From: Bicyclus anynana
Taxonomy: Eukaryota > Arthropoda > Insecta > Lepidoptera > Nymphalidae
NCBI RefSeq assembly: GCF_947172395.1
Contig: NC_069085.1
Span: 19,222,698 to 19,286,697, forward strand
Direction: 5' to 3'
Length of the DNA stretch: 64,000 nucleotides
The notes below the pieces were generated by a model that saw only the letters and a list, made by a program, of their open reading frames with translations, was not told where the DNA came from and did not search any database. Every line of letters begins with the position of its first letter. Positions within the stretch are counted from its first letter, which is position 1. The position numbers and the translations under genes are program-made. Positions 30,806 to 43,723 of this stretch are shown in pieces.

Positions 30806-33800
30806 CAACACCCAAACTTGCCATCGTTCGATCTTACCTACAAATAAAGGGTACGACATGTTATGACAGTGCCAAAATGGTGTCAAAACTTGAACATAGA
30901 ACTTATAGCACTAAAGCTGCGCTAATTCATCTTGGTGTCGACTTGTGTATTTTTTATCTTAGTTTGGCATTGGCATTGTCCATGCAGAATTTAGCAGTAG
31001 GTATAAATAATCTTATGATCGTAAATAATCTTACACTACGTTTTTACTTCAGGAAACAGTTTCTCATGAAGTACCTAGTGCTACAAAAAGCCGCTGTCTT
31101 TTAGCTAATCCTCTCCACACCTGATGATCATAGTACAAATATTTACAGTAAAAATAAACCAAGCGGCGGAGATCGGCGATCTTTTTCAAAATTGTAGTCT
31201 CATATGCACATATACAAACATAAAAGCAGCTTTGAGAAAACCGCACAATAACAACAACCGCATACTGGATGAGGTGATAGACGACTATATATAAATAATA
31301 TATCTGAATAATAGTAATATGACAACAATATGTAGGTAGAAGATAATTGAGTAGTTCATGTGAAGATAATATATCTCGTACATTGTAACCCAAGTGGAGG
31401 CGCCGAGCTTCGCTAGTGTAATGCCCCCAATGAATGCTGCCTCACACTCCCAGCGCTCACAAGCCGCAAGCTCCTAAGCGTATTAACTGCCACGCGTTCA
31501 AACAAACAGTCTCATGTCACTAGGGGTACAAACGGACGGCTAAATTGATATTAAGCCTCGCTATATTGAAGGGGCGCCACATTTTGCGGTCTTCGTTTCC
31601 AATTGAAAATAATTTTCTTTTCTAGCTTAAATTGCTTTTGCCTCCGACAACGTTATTTGCTTTTCTAATATATCGACTTTTAGCGTTGCTTTTTACTTCA
31701 TTTATTTAGTCATAATGGAGAATAATGATCATGGTATTTTGTTGGCGTATCAAATGTGTTTTCTATCCATCGGAACAGTAACTTTTTATTTAATAAAATG
31801 TATCTTTTGTATGTAAAATGTTACGATAAACGGTGCAATAGTATTACGTGCAGCAAACACACTCACGTTCGCTTTTATAATATTAAAATACCTACGCTGT
31901 GTGTGTAATAAAAATATTTATTTATACGAGTAACAGTAGTGAAAAGTTTATTCTGACAATCAGCTATATTGGTTTAAAGTTTGTTAGTAAGCAGGTGTAA
32001 TAAATGTGTTACGGATCAAAGTTACAAAAAAGGGTCTGAAATAAAGCTACACTTTCATGGCCACAGTAAAAGGATTATTATTATTTTGAAAAAGCACAGA
32101 AATGAACAGTCCTCAGAACGGAGGGAAATCGACACAAATTGAAAAGGTCAAAGAAACGTTAAAGTGGTCGATCTTAATTCAAAAAGCGCTTCTAAAAGTA
32201 GGTCGCAGAGTAAACCACATAATTAACTGGCATTCGACGTAATCCGGAGCTATTCTATTATGTCACGGAGAATTTCATCTATTGTGTTTGCTCTCCGCTA
32301 TCTCTGCAACGAGAAGAATTAAATTTTTGTGAGAGAAATTAATGAATTGAGAAAAAGCCCTTAATTTGAGCGAGGCCATATCTCCAGATCAAAGAATGTA
32401 TACGCTTATTGTTTCATTTATACAAAGTTCGAGCATTGAATATCTTTATTACACTTTTACTTTATTAAATAACGTAACTCTTGACGGAGGTAAATAATGT
32501 CACGAAAATTTACAATTCTCGGGAGAAAAATGCATGAAATAGGGATTTTCCTAATATATTCTACCAACCAACAAACCAAAAATCTTTATTGTTACCAGAT
32601 GAAACGGCAATTGTTTTATTTTATAATATTTTAAACAATTATTACATTTATTTTACAATGAATACTAAATCAAAACAAATTGTTTATTCCCAAGTAATAA
32701 AACCTTTTTGACCGTAAATATTCCATTAATTTCACGTGACTACGTAATCCTAGAACGTACAATAATTGGTGGAAAGTAAATAGCATCCGATGGTAATGGA
32801 TATCCTTCCGCTTTTAGCGGCCGTGCGAATAGCGTTGCTGTGATCAAATTATAATCACGATAAATGATAGCTCTGCCCGGTATCAGTATCATATCATTCG
32901 CATAGAACAATAAATATTGTTCTACATAATATCATCATCAATTATATAGCTTTCTGCAAAACACAGGCTTTTCCTCTTTAAGAGAGTAATTTCGGGCAAA
33001 GACGCATTACGCTGCTTCAATGCAAAGTGACTATTATGTATTTAATTATTTAACGATCACACAATACTTTAAATATTATTTGAACAAATTAAACTGACGT
33101 TACAAATTAAAAGTAAAATATTAATTTCCACTTTCCCATAAACAAGGAGAATTCCTTTTCATTCATTGGTGAGTAAACACGTTGGATAGTACGTGCAATT
33201 TTCTTTTCTCTACCTATTCTTCGCTAATCCTTTCTTTATGACTAAAATAAACAGAATGCGTTGATTTAATGAAACGTGACTAAGTTTCTAGTAATACAAC
33301 ACAGCGAGGCTGAGAGAAACAGGATCGAAACAGATTTGCTGGTGATAATGGATATCCTTCCGACTTCTCGGACGGCGCGCGGGGAGAGCTCTGCGGTGGA
33401 GCACACACACGCCTATTTATTGGCGCTTTGCCTTTTGACGTGTTTTAGCTGATACCTGAATAAGGCAGCACACGGGATTTATAGCTTCGATGCTAATATT
33501 ATGAATGTGAAGACGATTTTGTATCTTAATTTTGGCTTATACCGCTGAACCAATCTTGATAAACAATGAACATACGGGCACGATATGAAATAATGTTTAT
33601 CCCAGATTCAAAAAGTTTGCTGTTTCCATTGCTCATTGAGTGATTCTAAACTCAGAGCTTAAGCTTGACATTAAATTTAAAAGTCACATGAAAATCTATG
33701 ACAGATTCAAATTTTTTCTTTCGTTGTTAGGAATATTAGCCAATTATGTTGGGTTGAGTTTTGCAGGTGTGTTCCACAGTAGCACAAATTTAAGCATTAC

Positions 33801-34916
33801 AGCATTTGAATTGGAAATTGAGAATTTCGAAGCAGTGAAAAGATTTCAATAGAACTGAAAATACATGAATATCTAGGAACTTGTTCATTTCTTTTTGTTC
33901 ATTATATTTCGTAGTCAGCTCACAGTATTTTTAAACTGCTTCCAATATTAATCTTATTATATTTCCAACGATTCAAAAGTATTCATGGAATAATTTTAGA
34001 ACAAAAGACGCGAACGAAATCGCGAGCCCGAATTTGAAACAACTAGACTTAGGTATTGGATGGTATTGTGGAAATAATTGAATTAATTGGGATCAAAGGC
34101 AGAGCTCGCAATTGGATATTAAAACTTTTCCTTTACTTTTTCGCTTCAAAAAATAATTGGAATGTTTAATTGTCTGTCGACGAATAAGTACTATAGCAAT
34201 CCGTGACAGATCGTCACATATTCAATCTATAAACTAAAATATATTTTAAGTAAGGGAGAGATATGTTTGTAGTTTATTGGTTTAACTTGTTTAAACGAAG
34301 TTATATGTAAGTATATTTTTTTTATTCGTCGCCATGTTAGATTTAGATTTAGAGGTAGTTCTCTCTATGTTAAGTGACGAGGCAGTCTCGCTCTGATGAA
34401 CATTACTCTGAACGTATTACTGTGAAATGTGTGACAAGTTCCAAAGTCTTGCAAAAGTAACCCGACGTATGCGAATTAGTAAAGTTTGAAACAGTGCAAG
34501 TTCAGTTAGTGTTTGAATTTCAGCTTGATTGCAGCAGATCGCGGGCAGGCATAGCTGGGCGCCGCAAGCTGCCCGTTCTACTTGCGCTAGTCGGGGCGTG
34601 CCAGCGGGCATTCTTCCTTGACTGGCATTTGTTTCAACTTGGTAAATATTGCCCAGAGGCAGACTGAGAGGTATTCATTAATGCATCTGTGCATCTGTGG
34701 CATTGTAGCTCTTTAACTAATGGACTGATTTTGACGTGTGCTTTTATATGATTCTGAATGTGGGAGCCTGTACACTGGGCTATGTGCGATTAAGATCTGA
34801 TTAGCCTGATAAGAAAATATCTCTAAACGATACTCTTGTACCAAAGTGTTTGAAGTTGAGTATCGGGAAAGGTTTGGCAAAAATTGCGCAATTCGATTCT
34901 TGAACTGTGAGTATTA
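30806..34916. other. Long intergenic stretch
   Basis: No supported gene over about 4 kb. Notable spots are a GC-richer patch at 31390-31580 and two occurrences of ATGGATATCCTTCCG (about 32797-32811 and 33349-33363), the second beside a GC-rich patch (33360-33410). Short frames such as 33640-33852 are not recognisable proteins. Confidence 0.4.
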
Positions 34917-34965
34917 CGATCGCACGGAACCCTCGGTGGGCGAGTCCGACTCGCACTTATCCGTT
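34917..34965 (-). repeat. Fragment of the TCGGTCAAGTGCG repeat
   Basis: CACGGAACCCTCGGTGGGCG followed by AGTCCGACTCGCACTTATCCG is the reverse complement of the repeat that begins at 6503. It lies immediately before a SINE. Confidence 0.6.
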
Positions 34966-34993
34966 TTTTTTAATTTTTGATGAAAGAAAAAAA

Positions 34994-35238
34994 GCCGTGA
35001 TAGCCCAGTTAATGTACTCTACCTCCGATTCCGGAGGGTGTGGTTCAAATCCGGTCCGGGGCATGCACTTCCAACTTTTAAGTTGTGCGCATTTTAAAAA
35101 ATTAATATCACGTGTCTCAAACGCGAAGGAAAAACATCGTGAGGAAACCTGAATACCTGAGAAATTTATTGGCCTAAGCCAAATTAAGTTTTAAGAGGAG
35201 ACTCGAGCTCAGCAGTGAGCCAAATATGGGTTGATAAC

Positions 35239-35270
<32 letters not shown>
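34994..35270 (+). mobile_element. tRNA-derived SINE with GAT tail, second copy
   Basis: Same family as 13394-13715: TAGCCCAGTTAATG (A box region), GGTTCAAATCC (B box with one change), CACGTGTCTC, CATCGTGAGGAAACCTG, GCTCAGCAGTGAGCC, then a GAT repeat (35239-35270). A deletion removed the CCGCATTGGGCCAGCG part. Confidence 0.85.
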
Positions 35271-35271
<1 letters not shown>

Positions 35272-35668
35272 AGAAAATGCTGATCGATTCTGTCGAGGTT
35301 TTAACCTATATACATTTTTTTAACCAATATTATACCAGGGGCTTAAAATAAATTATTGAAGTTATTGATTAAGCCAAGACACGCTCGCCCGCGGTTCAAA
35401 GTTATATTAATTAATAGAATTTCCCTCGAGGATGTTGGGATGAAAATTTCATAAAAATACTCTTAATATTCCCTTAACATCACAACTTTTCGACTTTTGC
35501 AGATTAGTATGGATAGGTTTGTTATGTCAATAAAAGGAAAAGCGTTTTCCGAGTTCACCGTCACCCCATCAGATCCCCGTCAGTAGGTATCGCGAGCATT
35601 CGTTAAAACGTATTAGGATAATTTTCTTTTGGATATGGTAAAGCACATTGTATAAAAAATATAATTTA
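35271..35668. other. Intergenic, nothing recognised
   Basis: No supported feature. Confidence 0.35.
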
Positions 35669-35984
35669 TCCCACTAATATTATAAACGTGAAAGTTTGTA
35701 TAAATTTATGTTTGTTTGGATGTTTGTTACTCTTTAACGCCGCTACTACTGAAGCGATTTGGCTGAAATTTAGAATGGAAATAGATTTTACTCTGTATTA
35801 CAAAGGCTACATCCCAGAAAAATCCATGGTTCCGGTATAAATAGTTTTATGAGGTTGTAGGAGGGTAATATATCTACTGAACCGATTAAAAAATCTTTTA
35901 TTAATAGAAGGCTACATTTTTAGCGAGTTTATTGTAATTTCACGGGTACGGGTACATGGGTAGAACCACGGGGCATCTGCATAG
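35669..35984 (+). mobile_element. Non-autonomous Helitron
   Basis: It begins TCCCACTAATATTATAAACGTG after an A, carries the body TTTAACGCCGCTACTACTGAAG, and ends GGGGCATCTGCATAG followed by T. The middle (35840-35900) looks like a second Helitron segment joined to the first. Confidence 0.75.
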
Positions 35985-36150
35985 TTAATAAGAAGATCAA
36001 AAGTTGAAAAAATGTGCAAAGTAATAATTTATAGCCGCTGCGTGTCCTCACCAAACTTGGCTGTTCTCTGCCGTGCCTACATAATTAGCAGTATTAGCCG
36101 GACGCAGTGCAGCGCGAACTGCAAACTCCAATAATGTCCTGTAATCAAGC
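35985..36150. other. Intergenic
   Basis: No supported feature. Confidence 0.3.
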
Positions 36151-36162
36151 CACACCCACACA

Positions 36163-36199
<37 letters not shown>

Positions 36200-36200
36200 A
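36151..36200. repeat. CA microsatellite
   Basis: About 22 CA units with CCA interruptions at the left and one ATA at the right. Confidence 0.95.
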
Positions 36201-36523
36201 CTAGAAAGCTAAAAGCACTCTCATCTATTTTGTGTAAACTTTGTACGTAGGAGCAAAGCAAAATTTCCAATTGGAAATCTGATTAGCTTTGACCGATTCA
36301 TTGCATGGTGATAATATTTGATTTAACTTTATTTAAATGTCATTGATACAGTGTTTAACTTGATCGGCTTCAGATTATGAGATGAAGGGTTCTATAATCG
36401 AATCAAAAAGGAAATCAATAGTTTGGTGAAAGGGCTTCAGCCATGGCTACCACGCTACGGACAAACACGTGTCACCAAACATTAAAGTAAGGCCATTAAA
36501 TGCAACTGAGAAACAGTCGTACC

Positions 36524-36573
36524 TACTGGCACTCCAGAAGTCTACTTCTGAGTAGACTTCTGGAGTGCCAGTA
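36524..36573. repeat. Perfect 23-bp inverted repeat, 4-nt loop
   Basis: Arms 36524-36546 and 36551-36573 are exactly complementary around TCTG. Confidence 0.95.
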
Positions 36574-36943
36574 CAGACGAATTACAGAAAAGGGAGCCAC
36601 GCTCTTTTTCGCTTACAAAATGTCCCTTCTAATTACCAGAAGTAGGTAGATAGGTATCAACTTATCAAGCCATGTGATAATGTCGCGGGCCAGACATTTA
36701 CATTTAATTTTAAACAGGGGATGAACTCGTCGACAGGTTTCGTCTGAGTTTGGAATTAAATTTAATCCTCTGTAACGCTTTAAAATCGAGTAATGCCAAG
36801 TAATTCGAACAACAACACAAATTCCGTTCCCGGCTTAAGCGCTTGTCTGTACTGACTTTACTCGTAGCTTGATGACATCATTTTATTATATTATATTTTA
36901 ATATACGAGTATTTATTAAAGCCGAAAAGCCTTTAGTACCATA
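36574..36943. other. Intergenic, nothing recognised
   Basis: No supported feature. Confidence 0.35.
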
Positions 36944-37375
36944 GACCACATCCATACGCTGCGGCAGGTTATACAGAAGACTCAGGAGTATATCCAGCCA
37001 CTTTTACTTAACGTTTGTGGACTATGAGAAAGCCTTCGATTCGGTAAAGACCTGGGCTGTGCTAAGGTCATTGCAGATATGCCGAATTGACTACAGGTAA
37101 AGCACTTCACCTCTTGGATGTACCTGAGGTACATCCAAGCGTAGAAGTGGTTGCATGAAAACGCCACTATGTCAGTCCGTATACAGGATCAGACTACGAG
37201 GCCAATCTAGTTACAGCGAGGAGTACGTCAGGGAGTCGTAATCTCTTCAGAACTTTTTACCGCTGCATTGGAGGACGTCTTTAAGCTTCTGGACTGGGAC
37301 GGACTAGGCATCAACATCAATGTCGAGTACATCACTCAACTGCGGTTTGCAGATGATGTCATCCAATGATGATGA
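36944..37375 (+). mobile_element. RTE-type LINE reverse transcriptase fragment
   Basis: The translation gives DHIHTLRQVIQKTQEY, then FVDYEKAFDSV (RT domain, from 37014), then RIQDQTT and LQRGV-like sequence, FTAALEDVFKLLDWDGLGI, and the catalytic box RFADDV (from 37342). The order and wording match the RTE clade. At least two frameshifts and an in-frame stop break it, so it is dead. The element is truncated at both ends and has a short GATGATGAT run at 37367-37375. Confidence 0.85.
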
Positions 37376-37625
37376 TGTACTTGTTAAATGTATAGAGCTG
37401 GAAAATTCCATACGACCCATTACTCTGTCTTGTTCGCAGAAGAAAACAGAAATCCAATTTGAGGGGATTGCTTAAAAGGTAGATCGCAAAAATGCCTCTT
37501 AGATACAGGTATCTGTTTGATGTTTTATATTTTTGGGCATGACGAGTTTAAAACTCATTTGGAGTTCTCTAATAATATAAATACTAACCCTAGATCCTAT
37601 CACCAAACATTTAGCTAAGTATTAA
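37376..37625. other. Intergenic, probable LINE debris
   Basis: No clear frame; the first part may still be LINE. Confidence 0.3.
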
Positions 37626-37787
37626 TCTGTACTATTATTATAAAGAGGTAAAGTTTGTGGCATTGTAAGGAGTAATCTCAGAATCTTAATCTAAACCGAT
37701 TAAAAAAATACCACTAAAAAGCCACGTTATATATGAGTGTCGTGGGCTATTTTTTATTACCTTAACAGAAACTACGTGGGTTAATGC
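37626..37787 (+). mobile_element. Non-autonomous Helitron, 5' part
   Basis: It begins TCTGTACTATTATTATAAAGAGG after A and continues with the Helitron body AAAAGCCACGTTATATATGAG to ACTACGTGGGTTAATGC. The CTAG end is lost. Confidence 0.7.
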
Positions 37788-38104
37788 AAAAATACCGATA
37801 GCAATAGATAGATATTTTTTGTGCTATATGCGTAAGTATAGAGTCGATAAGCTATCACGATGATATTTATTATCTTTGCCACATATAATTAAAATTTATA
37901 TTCACACGTGTCACGATGTAGTAAGAAATCATAAACACTTCGTATGTCATGAAACATATCAAATAAGTCCTACAGTCATTGGTGATAAGTATTTACTCAA
38001 GTCTGGAGATACGAGGTTGCTGATATTATTCCTAAACCTCACAGAGTAGCCGCTCGGGTATTATACAATTAACATAATAAATGTTAGTAATTGTAACAGA
38101 TTCA
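37788..38104. other. Intergenic, nothing recognised
   Basis: AT-rich with no supported feature. Confidence 0.35.
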
Positions 38105-38180
38105 ATCAAGTATTCCGCTGGCCCGCATTTGCGGAACGTGGTGGGTCTAAGTAGGTACCAAATCCCCCTTCTGTGAGAGA
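38105..38180 (+). mobile_element. SINE body fragment
   Basis: CCGCTGGCCCGCATTTGCGGAACGTGGTGGGTCTAAG resembles the SINE body seen at 13605 and 56463. Confidence 0.5.
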
Positions 38181-39030
38181 AAAGAAGCTTACAGTGGAAT
38201 ATTAGAAATAGGCTTATCAGCAAACATGAAGCTAAATTATTTAACAAGGAATATAGCGTTCGTTTATGGAATAAAAAAGAAATCTTGGTAATTAAGGTGG
38301 GCTCAACAAATAATTGACTTTTCAGTGTTCGCCCGGGAGTCTATTTTTCACCACAAAGCGCGTAGAATCTTCTAAAAGAGTAATTTTTTAGTCGAATTTT
38401 CTTATTTTCATCTCGTGGAAATTAATTTTCGCTTCCAAAAAGGTTCATTAGCAAATAAATGGCCGGTTTCAACGAATTCCTCAGGATTAGACCGGATTGG
38501 ACTTAATTACTTTTTACTAATCTTTGACGAGCCGTAGGTACGTCTAGAATTAGCATTCATAATAATATGAGCCTAGCTAGCGGTAGGTACTTGTCATTGA
38601 TACTCAGGTATGTTAATTTAGAAAAATCATAGTCAAATAAGTTCAGTAGTTTCATAAAACTTATAAGAAGATATAGAATTAGAAAATAACTAACATACTT
38701 ATATGTATATAAATATTTTTGTCGAAAACTGTTTTAAGACTATTTTTTGAAAAGGAATTACCCAATTATTGTAAATGACTAATAGGATCGTTTTCTCTCT
38801 ATTAAGCAAAAACTTGTAATAAGTGTAAGACTAAGATTAAGTACGACAATATTGCAACAAGTGGGATTATAAATATAAAATATTCCCAACGCAAATTGAG
38901 TTAGGAAGTTGAGATGTTATTAAATACTTTGTCTTCGTAAATTATAAGACAGGTGTGTCTAGTTTGCGAGTTTTGCAGCAATTTTATTTTGAAGAAATAA
39001 AAATGAAGTGCAGAGAGTGAAGAAGTAAAC
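38181..39030. other. Intergenic, nothing recognised
   Basis: No supported feature. Confidence 0.35.
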
Positions 39031-39230
39031 TAAACGCGAGCGCGAGAGTGAAAGTGTCGGGAGTGGGCCGGCAGCAGCCGGCGACACTCGTAGCGATTCA
39101 ATAAATAAACCGTTCTGTAGATCGCGGCGCTGTTGTAAACTTGTAGTATCTGGCGATATGAAATAGTCATTTTGTTGCATTATTCAGTGAGCGGGGCGCG
39201 GCTCGGCGCCTGCTAGGGTTGGCACACAGG
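39031..39230. other. CpG-rich patch with initiator-like motif
   Basis: GCGAGCGCGAGAG and GGCCGGCAGCAGCCGGCG precede ATTATTCAGTGAGCGGGGCGCGG at 39179. The TCAGTGAG string resembles an arthropod initiator on the plus strand. No gene is seen downstream, so a promoter is only possible. Confidence 0.3.
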
Positions 39231-39445
39231 AGTACTCCTGGGAAATCTACCAGAAATTAGCATTACATCTAGAAATTAGACTTAACTTAAACACCAGAAA
39301 TTAGATCATAATTTGTAAAAGAGCTCGTAATAACGAAAAAGTAGTTTGTAAATACTTGGCTGCTTGGCTTAGTATGTGCCTACATGAACCTGTAATATAC
39401 ACATTACATATATGGAGAAGATAAGCTATGTATTTATTCTGATAT

Positions 39446-39620
39446 TAGCTGATACCCGCGACTTCGTATGGAATTAGGTTTTCCACAAATTATTTCCAAA
39501 TACCAGCCAAGTCCAATTCAGTTCATCCATCAGCTTCTCAGAAATGTAGCATTAACCATGCTTTATTTCGGGTGTGATTAATCTATATGTTAATCCAAGA
39601 CCACTCCCATATATTTTGTT
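39446..39620 (-). mobile_element. Helitron 3' fragment
   Basis: AGCTGATACCCGCGACTTCGTATGGAATTAGG is the reverse complement of a lepidopteran Helitron end. The interior around GGTGTGATTAATCTATATGTTA also belongs to the family. Confidence 0.65.
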
Positions 39621-40257
39621 AGGAATACTTGGTTATAATAATCATAAGCGTAGTCTTGGTAAAAGTATTAAGCTTGGTAAAGTTTGAGAAAGAGTTTTTC
39701 TGTTATTGTAAAGTCAGAGTAGCGGTTGTGGCAACCCTACCGGCGACTAGTTCTATCGCCCACAAACCTTGTACAAAGGATGACACAGGATAACCGAGTT
39801 TGAAATGCACACAGTCTCATTCGGACTCATACTTTCGTGCCTGATGCGAAGTTCGCAGCTCGCTCTCTTTTGTGTCGATTTGATATTGAAATATCGCTTT
39901 ACATACAACTGCTATTTCGTTTGTATTTTACATCTTCGCAGATGACGGTCTCGTTGCTCCGGTAGTTGGTGTGCGTTGTGCCTTGGTCTTGGATTCGATG
40001 TTTTGAGGTCGGGAGTGCAGGAATCAAAACAGGAACAAATATTTTTCAAACACTCCCAGGCCTCGGAGTGCAAGTTAAACCATTAGTCACGTTTAATAAA
40101 AAAATTAAAATTTGATTGTATTGAAAAATATTACAACTCGCCTCGCTATTGTGAAAGTGTTCCTGAGCTCCAAAGTATTCTCTTCTATAAAAGAGTTATT
40201 TTCTTGAGACTGCAGAGGGCCTTCGAAATAAGTTGCTTATGGTGATGACTAAACAAC
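39621..40257. other. Intergenic, nothing recognised
   Basis: No supported feature. Confidence 0.35.
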
Positions 40258-40390
40258 CAGCAAAGGCGTAACGCCAAGCGATTTAGCGTTCCGGTACGAT
40301 GTCGTGTAGGAACTGAAAGGAGTGTGGATTTTCATCTTCCTCCTAACAAAATCATTAGGTAAAATTGTAGTTAAGGAGTAATTTATGAAA
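40258..40390 (-). mobile_element. SINE fragment (TGGTAAGTGATG family)
   Basis: AAGCGATTTAGCGTTCCGGTACGATGTCGTGTAG and GAAAGGAGTGTGGATTTTCATC match the other copies at 14020, 44893 and 57294. Confidence 0.6.
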
Positions 40391-42669
40391 AAATCAAATC
40401 TCTATACCTCGCTAGGAGACGTTGATTAACTCGATAACAATGACAGAACACCTCTCGCGGGAGCAGCTTCGCGCAAACGCACCGTGCAGAGAACGATATT
40501 AATTCATTTAATCTGTTCATTCCATTCGTTCATTCAATCCATTCATTCGTTCAGTGGACAGGAAGATTACGCTTAAGCTTTTTACCAAAATATGGTCGCG
40601 CGGACCTTTTCATAAATTCCTCGAATGGGATTAAAAGTAAGCATTTAAAGCAAGTCTTGTATAAAATTGTACAAAACTCCCGCCGTCGCAGTAACCGTAA
40701 AACCCTTTCACGGCAACTGAGCTGTAGTTTCTTTAACAGCGTTTAGCCTCGCTCTGTGAGATTCGGCTCTAAGCAGATACACGCGGGGTAGAGGCTTTAC
40801 TTTGTAAATGTGCTAGACCGAATGGCCGAAAAATATAAATATAGCAGTCTGGAGTTTGAGAGCAAGTTAAGTCGTACAGGTCATGTGCATTACTAGGTAC
40901 CTCATAGTGATAGTAATGACAGAGTCAGACATTGTCGCTATCTACGTACCTACGAGTAAAAAAAAGAGATTTTCTCAGTTGACGGATAGGCTTTAGATTT
41001 TCTATAAACATACCTAATGGAAAGTATGCTGAGATGTAATGTTAAAACATATTTGCCAAGAATATGCTCCTTATGTCATAGATTTTTGTTTCGTTAAAAT
41101 TTACAACTAAACAAAATGCCTAAGCACGATGATGCGAAATTAATAGGAAATGAACATAGGCACCATCTTTTGAAATCCACGTAATCAGGTAACACTTTTT
41201 CGGACATATTGTGGTTAAAGATTTTAAAATAAATACAAACGGTGGTCTTATCGTTTATGACCCTGTGTTACAAGACTCTCATTACAAAACGAGAGTGTAA
41301 CAAGATAACTCGCTAACTGGCGCGCTCAACGGCAGGCCAGCGCTCAGCCGCCGAACGTTCACGTTTAGTGCATTCTTTTGTTCGGCGCACAGATTACTTA
41401 TCTTTTACGATCTCGGGATTCCTCTCGCCTCGCTAAGTTCCGTGCAGCTTTTCCTGCCGACCACTGTACTTTTAAAACTCAAGGTTGAGTTTTAATACTA
41501 GCTCCTGACCTATATTGGCGAAGTATCTTTTGTAAGGCGGCCTGACGGTTTTGTATAAATGTATTACTTTGCCAAAAGAATAATATTAAAGTCGAGATAT
41601 TCAGAGATAAAGATGTGTAACAAAAAAAAGTTGATTTTTTTTTCTCTGTAAACCGGAAATACTGAAATTTGTACTTATACAGTTCCAATTGGTTGATATG
41701 TAGAGCGTAAGTTGAAACAACATTGTAGTGGCTTTATTTTCATTAGCTCCAAATAATAATTGTATAAAACCTTCTTGTATGTAACACAAAGTAAGGAAAA
41801 AAGATTGTGTGTTTTTGTACTAATTTGGGTTTTTTTGGCTTGGCTAATCTATTGTTTTTTTTTTTCAAATTGTTCGATTCTAAAGTTTTTGTTTTGTTAG
41901 ATGATATAATTTATTATCTATAAAACATCGCAGTAGCACTGCTTTGGCTCCAGTGGAGCAGTGACTCAACGATGGCTGCTTATCGTAAATCTTTTACGAT
42001 CTCTAAGGCTCTCGCCTTGATATAATTCAGGTATATTTCAGGCACCATTTACTCCTGCTTTTACGTTTTTGTGGACTGAGCCTGAGTATTGTTTTTATTA
42101 ATACTTAATCATCCCAGCTTTTAGGCTTTGTTCATTCTTTTTCAGCTGTAAACTCCGCTAAAGCCTCAATTATAAGAGCGCTTTCAGTGAAGAGTTTTCA
42201 TTATACGAAATTAAGCCGAAACGAATCTTTTACAATATGCTGGAAAGAATTAACATTTTATTTTATCTTTTCTCTCTTTATGGGAAACAGAAATTGTTTT
42301 AATTTTCCTTTACTTAAATTTTTAGGGCCGATTTCTTGATTTATTGAGTACCTGTTATCAATAGACTAAGTAAGAAAGTGACAAAACTTACGCTTAGATT
42401 ATACATACTCGTATGTTTCTTGACGAATTGCTGCTATCATCCATGACAATGGGTAAAACAATTTAAATGGAAGATCTGTCTCATATCTGTGTTTGTATGT
42501 TACTAATATTATATATATTTGTTAGTTTATCATTATTAGGTAGGTACGTGAAGGTATAAGCTGCTAAGACAATCATTGTATATTTATTTACATCGAGAAT
42601 AATAAATTCCATTTTTTCCAGTGTATTGGCTACTATCGAACATAAGAATACAGACATACGCTGATATAA
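40391..42669. other. Intergenic, nothing recognised
   Basis: A run of imperfect ATTC units lies at 40515-40555 and GC-richer spots at 41320-41350. Overlapping minus-strand frames (41479-41789) are low-complexity and not recognised. Confidence 0.35.
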
Positions 42670-42770
42670 GCCGATTGACATCGACTGCTGGACATAGCTA
42701 TTTTGTAGGGACTTTCAGACCCTGTCTTGAGCCGCATGCATCCAGTGGTTCAAACATAACCTGCTAAAAT
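42670..42770 (-). mobile_element. RTE LINE 3' fragment
   Basis: CCGATTGACATCGACTGCTGGACATAGCT followed by GGGACTTTCAGACC and GAGCCGCATGCATCCAGTGG is the reversed RTE 3' end. Confidence 0.65.
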
Positions 42771-42930
42771 CATAACCCTTCGTTTTGGCACTGCCGTGAT
42801 CGGGTAAAAATTGGTCTATATACTTTTAAACCGATGCATATTTCCGTGTCAAAGAGCTGCTCCTGGCTCCACGCCAACGTGAGGCGCAATTGATAGCAGC
42901 TTAAGCCGAGCTGAGCTGCATTGTGCCCCC

Positions 42931-42978
42931 GCCGCCCCGCCGCCCCGCCGCCCCGCCGCCCCGCCGCCCCGCCGCCCC
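42931..42978. repeat. (GCCGCCCC)6 tandem array
   Basis: Six perfect 8-bp units, flanked by GTGCCCCC and CCGGGGGGC. The minus strand has twelve G tracts alternating GGGG and GG, able to fold into G-quadruplexes. Confidence 0.95.
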
Positions 42979-43723
42979 GGGGGGCAGGAGGTAATTAACG
43001 CCGTTTAACTCTCGAAGGAGGATTACGCTTTTAACCTTGTGAGCAAATAACTGGCTTCCCGGAGCCATCACTAAATTGCGAGTTATCCCAATATTATTCT
43101 GCTTGTTAGCTGACTATGGAAAATTCATTGGTAATTCCGAGACTATTCGGTTTCATTTTTTATTCGCTAGCCACAGAATAGGAAGAGTTGGCCGAACTTT
43201 AGCTTTTTGTTTTTGTTAATATTTTCAAAGCTTATGTAAATATTCATGAGATAACTATCACACTCAAACAATGTTTTACAATCCGACTGGTTGTCTCAGA
43301 CATTAAACCGCTTACACAAATTTGCTTTATAAAATGACTAACTCCTATTTTGAAATTCGTTCGTTATAATAAAAAAAATAGTTGTAATACGGTTTCAGTT
43401 TTACATGCAAATTAAATTCATAGAGACCATTTATAGTCCAATTCAAATGATTTGTTTGTAACATTTTTTGTACGAACGCCGTAACACAGTTAGTTATATT
43501 TAGTGAACCGCTGCTCTGTAACTGAATGTGTCCGCGGCGTGTATCGTGTGTCATGTGTGACACAAAGCACAGTTCCGATGTTCACAAACATTTGTGACAA
43601 ATGTTCCACTGTATAGCTTTACAGTGCCTGCTCGACCGAAATATTTAATTTACTCCGTTTTTGAGTTCCGCACCGCAGGGTGAAAATGCTGTATTTTTAT
43701 ATCACTCGTCTAATAGTACCTAT
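42979..43723. other. Intergenic, nothing recognised
   Basis: No supported feature. Confidence 0.35.
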
